A DNA stretch of 8,946 nt from an uncultured bacterium (lineage in GTDB: Bacteria; Desulfobacterota; Binatia; HRBIN30). The notes beneath the pieces were generated by a model. The model saw only the letters and a program-made list of their open reading frames with translations. It was not told where the DNA came from and ran no database searches. Below, one piece after another: positions 5,747 through 8,946 of the stretch; within the stretch, counting starts at the first letter, position 1; each line of letters opens with the position of its first letter. A program made the position numbers and the translations under genes. The stretch covers positions 1 through 8,946 of the forward strand of contig CALJUJ010000315.1 in NCBI GenBank assembly GCA_937975525.1, written 5' to 3'.

Positions 5747-7447
5747 ATGAGCAAGAATTGGAAGGGACACCTTCTCGGCTTCGCGGTGGCGGCGTTGTGC
5801 GTCGCGCCGACGACGGCCATCGCCGGCGGTGGACCCGCCTGTGGCGACCTCAACGACGACTCGAACGTCAACATCGTCGACGTGCTGCTGATGGCGAACT
5901 GCGTCGCCGGTCTCTGCGATGCCGGCGCCCAGTGCGGCGGCGGCGGCCTCGCCGCATGCGCCAATACCTTTGGCGACGGGGCCGTCGTCAACGCCTCCGA
6001 CCTGAACCAGCTCGTGTTCGAGGTCGCCGGTCTCGAGACGCTGCACGACCTGTGTGCACCGATCGGCACGCCTCTCGCCTGCGCCGGAACCGAGGTGATC
6101 ACGGGCACGATCAGCTCGTCGCAGATCTGGCCCTCGGGCTGCGACATCGAGCTCGACGACACCGTGTTCATCGAGACGCCCCCGGGGGGTCCGACCACGG
6201 TCCTGACGATCGGTGCCGGTACCACGATCAAGGGCCGCAAGACGGTCACGCCGGGCAACGGCGCCGCGGCGCTGATCTTCCTTCCGGGATCGAAGATCGC
6301 CGCCATCGGCGGAGCCTCGACGCCGATCGTCTTCACCTCGGATCAGCCGGCGGGCGCCCGCACCAAGGGTGACTGGGGCGGCGTGATGTTCAACGGCCGC
6401 TCGACGGTGAACCGCCCGAACTGCCTCGGCACCGCCGAAGGCGTCCCCTCGCCGTTCGGCGGCTGCGACGCCAACGACAGCTCCGGCGTCGCCCGCTACG
6501 TCCGCATCGAGTTCGCCGGCCTGCCGATCTCCGCGAACAACGAGCTGAACATCTGGACGATGAACGGCCTCGGCAAGGGCACGGACTTCTCGTACATCCA
6601 TGCCAACGCCGGCATCGACGACTGCATCGAGTGGTTCGGCGGCACGCTCGACACGCACCACATGGTGGCTTCGGGTTGCGCCGACGACGGTCTCGACTGG
6701 CAGCTCGGCTACACGGGCACCACCCAGTACGCGCTGTACGTCGCCAACGGCCCGCTTCTCGACGACGGCAACACGGACAGCCGCGGCTTCGAGGGCGACA
6801 ACTCCGAGTTCGGCAACGACGACCTGCCGCGTTCGAACCCGAAGTTCTGCAACGTGACCCTCGTCGGTCCCGAGGACCTCGACACCGACTCCGACTCCGG
6901 CATCCTCTTCCGTCGCGGCACGGCTGGCCAGGTCGGCAACGTCATCGTGACCGGCTTCCGTGACGCCGGCGTCGAGCTACGCGAGGACGCCACCGGCGTC
7001 GTCGCCTGCGCCCAGCGCGACGGGGCCTTCAGCGGTCGCGTCACCGGCAACCTGGTGATCGATGGCGGCGTTTTCTACGACAATGGTACCCGCGCCACGC
7101 TCGGCGACCCCATCGCCACCGAGCACGCCAAGAGCGGCGCCGCGGGCGAGGGCCGGCAGCCGGCGCTGTGCAGCACGGCCGACTGGCTCGACGCGCTGGA
7201 CAACGTCACCGAGAACGGCACCAACCCCTGCAACCCGGGCCTCGAGGCCGCCTACCCGGATCCGAACGACCCGTCCTCGCTGTTCGCGGGTGCGCCGACG
7301 TTCACCGGCGACTGCGACGTCGAACCGGTCGACTGCACGCTGATCAGCGATGCGTTCGAGGACGCCCCGTTCATCGGCGCGTTCGACCCGGCCGGCCCGG
7401 CGACGGGCTGGCTGAACTCCGACTGGAACTCCTTCGAGATCGACTGA
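5747..7447 (+). CDS. Secreted right-handed beta-helix-type protein with N-terminal dockerin-like segment
   Basis: Exported 566-aa protein. Residues 1-26 are a signal peptide ending TTAIA; there is no lipobox Cys. Residues 32-103 are dockerin-like. The first loop, D34-x-N36-x-D38-x-N40 to D45, is canonical. The second (N73-TFGDGAVVNASDL) has one extra residue and lacks an acid or Asn at position 3. Residues 104-566 match a family I recall from Bacteroidetes and Gammaproteobacteria, often labelled only hypothetical or wrongly 'multidrug transporter'. Landmarks are LTIGAGTTIKG (153-163), PIVFTSDQ, GDWGGVMFNG (208-217), RYVRIEFAG (250-258), DDGLDWQLGYTG (313-324), RGFEGDN (346-352), PRSNPKFCNVTLVG and FRRGTAGQVGN (from 388). 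Repeated short strands with Gly and Asn turns fit a parallel beta-helix. Members I recall sit near TonB-dependent receptors, as here. A carbohydrate or other ligand-binding role is possible; no catalytic residues can be assigned. Confidence 0.87.
   Translation: MSKNWKGHLLGFAVAALCVAPTTAIAGGGPACGDLNDDSNVNIVDVLLMANCVAGLCDAGAQCGGGGLAACANTFGDGAVVNASDLNQLVFEVAGLETLHDLCAPIGTPLACAGTEVITGTISSSQIWPSGCDIELDDTVFIETPPGGPTTVLTIGAGTTIKGRKTVTPGNGAAALIFLPGSKIAAIGGASTPIVFTSDQPAGARTKGDWGGVMFNGRSTVNRPNCLGTAEGVPSPFGGCDANDSSGVARYVRIEFAGLPISANNELNIWTMNGLGKGTDFSYIHANAGIDDCIEWFGGTLDTHHMVASGCADDGLDWQLGYTGTTQYALYVANGPLLDDGNTDSRGFEGDNSEFGNDDLPRSNPKFCNVTLVGPEDLDTDSDSGILFRRGTAGQVGNVIVTGFRDAGVELREDATGVVACAQRDGAFSGRVTGNLVIDGGVFYDNGTRATLGDPIATEHAKSGAAGEGRQPALCSTADWLDALDNVTENGTNPCNPGLEAAYPDPNDPSSLFAGAPTFTGDCDVEPVDCTLISDAFEDAPFIGAFDPAGPATGWLNSDWNSFEID
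5840..6055 (+). other. Dockerin-like segment of the beta-helix protein
   Basis: Residues 32-103. It carries one canonical dockerin calcium loop and one degenerate loop, separated by an insert containing C52, C57, C63 and C71. In known dockerins the paired loops bind calcium and dock to a cohesin. Here the extra Cys and the inserted residue make it a divergent member, so the name is structural analogy. Confidence 0.6.
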
Positions 7448-7468
7448 TCGCGAGGAGCAGCTCGACGG

Positions 7469-7503
7469 AACGGCGGGCCGAGGGTTTCCCTCGGCCCGCC
7501 GTT
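7469..7503 (+). terminator. Perfect 16-bp hairpin after the beta-helix gene
   Basis: AACGGCGGGCCGAGGG (7469-7484) pairs exactly with CCCTCGGCCCGCCGTT (7488-7503) around a TTT loop, starting 22 nt after the stop codon. There is no following T-run (GCTATGGG), so it is a very stable stem that may act as a non-canonical terminator or as a 3'-end stabiliser. It separates the rightward operon from the small secreted gene at 7524. Confidence 0.75.
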
Positions 7504-7523
7504 GCTATGGGGCGTTGTGATTG

Positions 7524-8126
7524 ATGCACTGCGAACTTGAGGAGACGTTGCGGCGCCGGTCGGCGGTCGGACTCGTCAGACTCGTCAGACTGGTCGGACT
7601 CGTCGGACTCGTCGGACTGGTCTCCGGGGCTGCTTGGGCGCAGACGCCTACAGCCACGGTCGATGCGGCGGCGCTGCAGATTCCGGGGGGCTTTCGCGAT
7701 CGCGAGGTTCTCGTCGATCGCTTTCTCGCTGCGCTCTCGGCCAACGACAAGGACGCGCTCCTCGCGTTGTTGGTGCCGGCCGACTTCTACCGCGACGTCA
7801 TCATCCCCGGCACGGTCGCGCCCGATGAGCCGGCGCGGCAGTGGAGCGAGAAGTCGCGGCAGTTCTTCACCGACAACTTCTTCCACAAGAGCAGCTTGTA
7901 CGCCGACGTGTTGTTGAAGGACTGGGGCGGGCGCGAGCTGATGCGCAAGAAGATCTCGTTCACCCGTCCGACACAGACCTACAAGTGGTACACCGCGGAC
8001 GGCGAATTGCGCGTCGAAGTCGACGCCGTGCCGCCGACCGACGGCGAGCCCGTCGTCCGCACCGGCTTCATCGCCGAGATCAACGGCACCTACAAGTTCA
8101 TCGGCTTCCTGCACGACGACGACTGA
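7524..8126 (+). CDS. Small secreted protein, unknown function, possibly NTF2-like
   Basis: 200 aa from ATG 7524. The product is not recognised. Residues 1-39 are an export signal: an RRR-containing n-region, a core of repeated VGL/VRL triplets, and cleavage near GAAWA before Q40. The mature part begins with an amphipathic helix (REVLVDRFLAALSANDKDALLALL), then aromatic-rich helices (FYRDVIIPGT, FFTDNFFHKSSLYADVLL) and finally strands (KKISFTRPTQTYKWYTADGELRVEVDAV, RTGFIAEINGTYKFIGFLHD). Helices followed by a curved sheet ending in a 'G-x-YKF' strand resemble NTF2/SnoaL-type small proteins, but this is fold-level guesswork. The start is uncertain: only a weak GGGG lies before ATG 7524, and a GAGGAG lies too close (3 nt) to an in-frame TTG at 7548. 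It follows a strong hairpin, so it is probably expressed separately. It is convergent with the TPR gene, 22 nt between stops. Confidence 0.75.
   Translation: MHCELEETLRRRSAVGLVRLVRLVGLVGLVGLVSGAAWAQTPTATVDAAALQIPGGFRDREVLVDRFLAALSANDKDALLALLVPADFYRDVIIPGTVAPDEPARQWSEKSRQFFTDNFFHKSSLYADVLLKDWGGRELMRKKISFTRPTQTYKWYTADGELRVEVDAVPPTDGEPVVRTGFIAEINGTYKFIGFLHDDD
7566..7622 (+). repeat. 9-bp minisatellite (six units) encoding the signal-peptide core
   Basis: Six head-to-tail 9-mers: GTCGGACTC, GTCAGACTC, GTCAGACTG, then GTCGGACTC twice and GTCGGACTG, followed by a partial GTC. They are in frame and encode VGL, VRL, VRL, VGL, VGL, VGL, V. Unit number could vary without a frameshift, changing only the length of the hydrophobic core. 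Confidence 0.9.
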
Positions 8127-8148
8127 ATCGTCGCCGCGGCCGGCATTC

Positions 8149-8946
8149 CTACTGCGCCAGCGCCTTCTCGCGCTCCAGGTTCGTCAGCCACGCCGAGGCC
8201 ATGCGCTCGGCGTCCTTGTAGCCTTGCGCCGTCTCGAACGAGCGCTGCGCCGCCTCCCACTGCTGATCGTTCGCGTAGGCGATGCCCAGTAACAGGTGCA
8301 CCGTGCCTGGATTGCGGACGTCGCCCTTGCGGAGACCCTGGCGCAGGGCCTCGCGGGCTTGCGCCCAGCGCTCCTCGCCGAGATAGAGCTGGCCGAGGCG
8401 GACGTAGAGGTTGCCGTCTTTCGCCAGCTCCGCCGCCTTGGCCAGCGGCTCGAGCGCCTTGTCGCGCTCGCGCGCCTGCAGCCAGCTGTCCGCGAGGATC
8501 TGCCACGACACGGCATCGCCCTCGACCTTGCCCGCGGCCAGTGCCTCCTCGACGATCTGCGCCGCACGGTAGGGGACTTCGTTGTACAGGTAGAGCTGCG
8601 CCAGGTTCAGCAGCTCGCCCTCCGAGTCGAGATAGCCCTGGAAGTACGCCATCTCCAACGCCGCCAGGGCGCGCTCGTTGTCGCCGAGCTCGGCGTGCAC
8701 GGCCGACAGCTGTTTCCAGTAGACCTCCTTCGGAAACGTCTCGACCAGCGTCTCGAGCACCGGCACCGCCTTCGTGTACTGCTTCGACTCGAAGTAGAGC
8801 GACAGCACCAGAGTCAGGTAGCTCTCCTTGGGCACCTTGGCCTTGGCGACCGCCTGCTCGGCATGCGGAATCGCCTTGGCGAATTGCTCCGTCTGCAGGT
8901 AGGCGATGGCGAACATGTAGTGCGCCCCGGCGTTCGGCTTCTCGGT
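8149..8946 (-). CDS. TPR protein, C-terminal part (5' end beyond the window), TonB2-cluster type
   Basis: Only the last 265 residues are present; the frame is open through base 8946 (reading TEKPNAGAHYMFAIAYL), so Met at 8916 is probably internal. About seven tetratricopeptide units of 33-36 residues stack as helical hairpins, e.g. AIAYLQTEQFAKAIPHAEQAV, SLYFESKQYTKAVPVLETLV, LGQLYLGEERWAQAREALRQG and LGIAYANDQQWEAAQRSFETA. The stretch includes YWKQLSAVHAELG, LLNLAQLYLYNEVPYRAAQIV and a final AWLTNLERE. It strongly resembles the TPR protein I recall at the end of TonB2 operons in Vibrio, Shewanella and relatives (DUF3450-ExbB/TtpC-ExbB-ExbD-TonB-TPR). The likely role is a periplasmic scaffold helping TonB energise outer-membrane receptors. 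No signal peptide can be seen because the N-terminus is missing. It converges on the small secreted gene, 22 nt between stops. TPR is certain; the TonB link is inference. Confidence 0.88.
   Translation of the reverse strand, partial: TEKPNAGAHYMFAIAYLQTEQFAKAIPHAEQAVAKAKVPKESYLTLVLSLYFESKQYTKAVPVLETLVETFPKEVYWKQLSAVHAELGDNERALAALEMAYFQGYLDSEGELLNLAQLYLYNEVPYRAAQIVEEALAAGKVEGDAVSWQILADSWLQARERDKALEPLAKAAELAKDGNLYVRLGQLYLGEERWAQAREALRQGLRKGDVRNPGTVHLLLGIAYANDQQWEAAQRSFETAQGYKDAERMASAWLTNLEREKALAQ

Noticed and set aside
3818..6661. A 947-codon minus-strand open frame spanning the intergenic region and the rightward operon
   Set aside because: It crosses two well-supported plus-strand genes and their gap. 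The composition is Arg/Gly/Ala/Val/Asp-rich with no recognisable motif.
8117..8133. Hairpin CGACGA / TCGTCG across the stop codon of the small secreted gene as a bidirectional terminator
   Set aside because: It has only 6 bp, with the stem partly in a run of Asp codons, and no U-tract. It is too weak to call.
1..8946. CRISPR array, insertion sequence, integrase, rRNA or tRNA genes
   Set aside because: No spaced direct repeats, transposase or integrase motifs, terminal inverted repeats or RNA-gene signatures were seen on either strand.

Overview
The window is high-GC DNA that looks like an environmental Gram-negative chromosome. Three features point to a diderm of the Deltaproteobacteria / Myxococcota / Candidatus Binatia kind: outer-membrane and secreted proteins with Sec signal peptides, Cys-rich DUF4215 ('myxo_disulf') modules, and paired EF-hand repeats of the form D-x-N-x-D-G-x-(V/L)-T-V-D-E. 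This lineage guess rests on recalled sequence style and was not searched.

Layout: (1) A leftward pair transcribed from about 3.64 kb towards 1. It comprises a large TonB-dependent outer-membrane receptor (747-3635, TTG start preferred) and, 24 nt downstream, a secreted protein with two EF hands, a DUF4215 module and a cohesin-like module, cut by the left edge (3-722). (2) A divergent intergenic control region of about 530 bp (3636-4168) with two perfect palindromes and a strongly structured 5' leader. (3) A rightward pair: a Cys-rich secreted protein with an internally duplicated helical module, DUF4215 and a cohesin-like C-terminus (4169-5710), then, after 36 nt, a secreted right-handed beta-helix-type protein with an N-terminal dockerin-like segment (5747-7447). 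A perfect 16-bp hairpin closes this unit. (4) A small secreted protein of unknown function (7524-8126) whose signal peptide is built from a 9-bp minisatellite. (5) Converging on it, the C-terminal 265 residues of a TPR protein (8149-8946). Its sequence resembles the TPR protein encoded beside TonB2-type energising systems (DUF3450-ExbB/TtpC-ExbB-ExbD-TonB-TPR).

How it may work together (inference): the window looks like part of a TonB-powered uptake locus. The receptor is the outer-membrane channel. The beta-helix protein, a family I recall being encoded near such receptors, would be a surface or periplasmic partner. The TPR protein would belong to the energising complex, whose other genes should lie just right of the window. 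The unusual part is that three secreted proteins carry matching dockerin-like and cohesin-like modules. They could form a small calcium-dependent surface assembly around the receptor, in place of the lipoprotein partners of classical Sus-like systems. The substrate cannot be read from the sequence.
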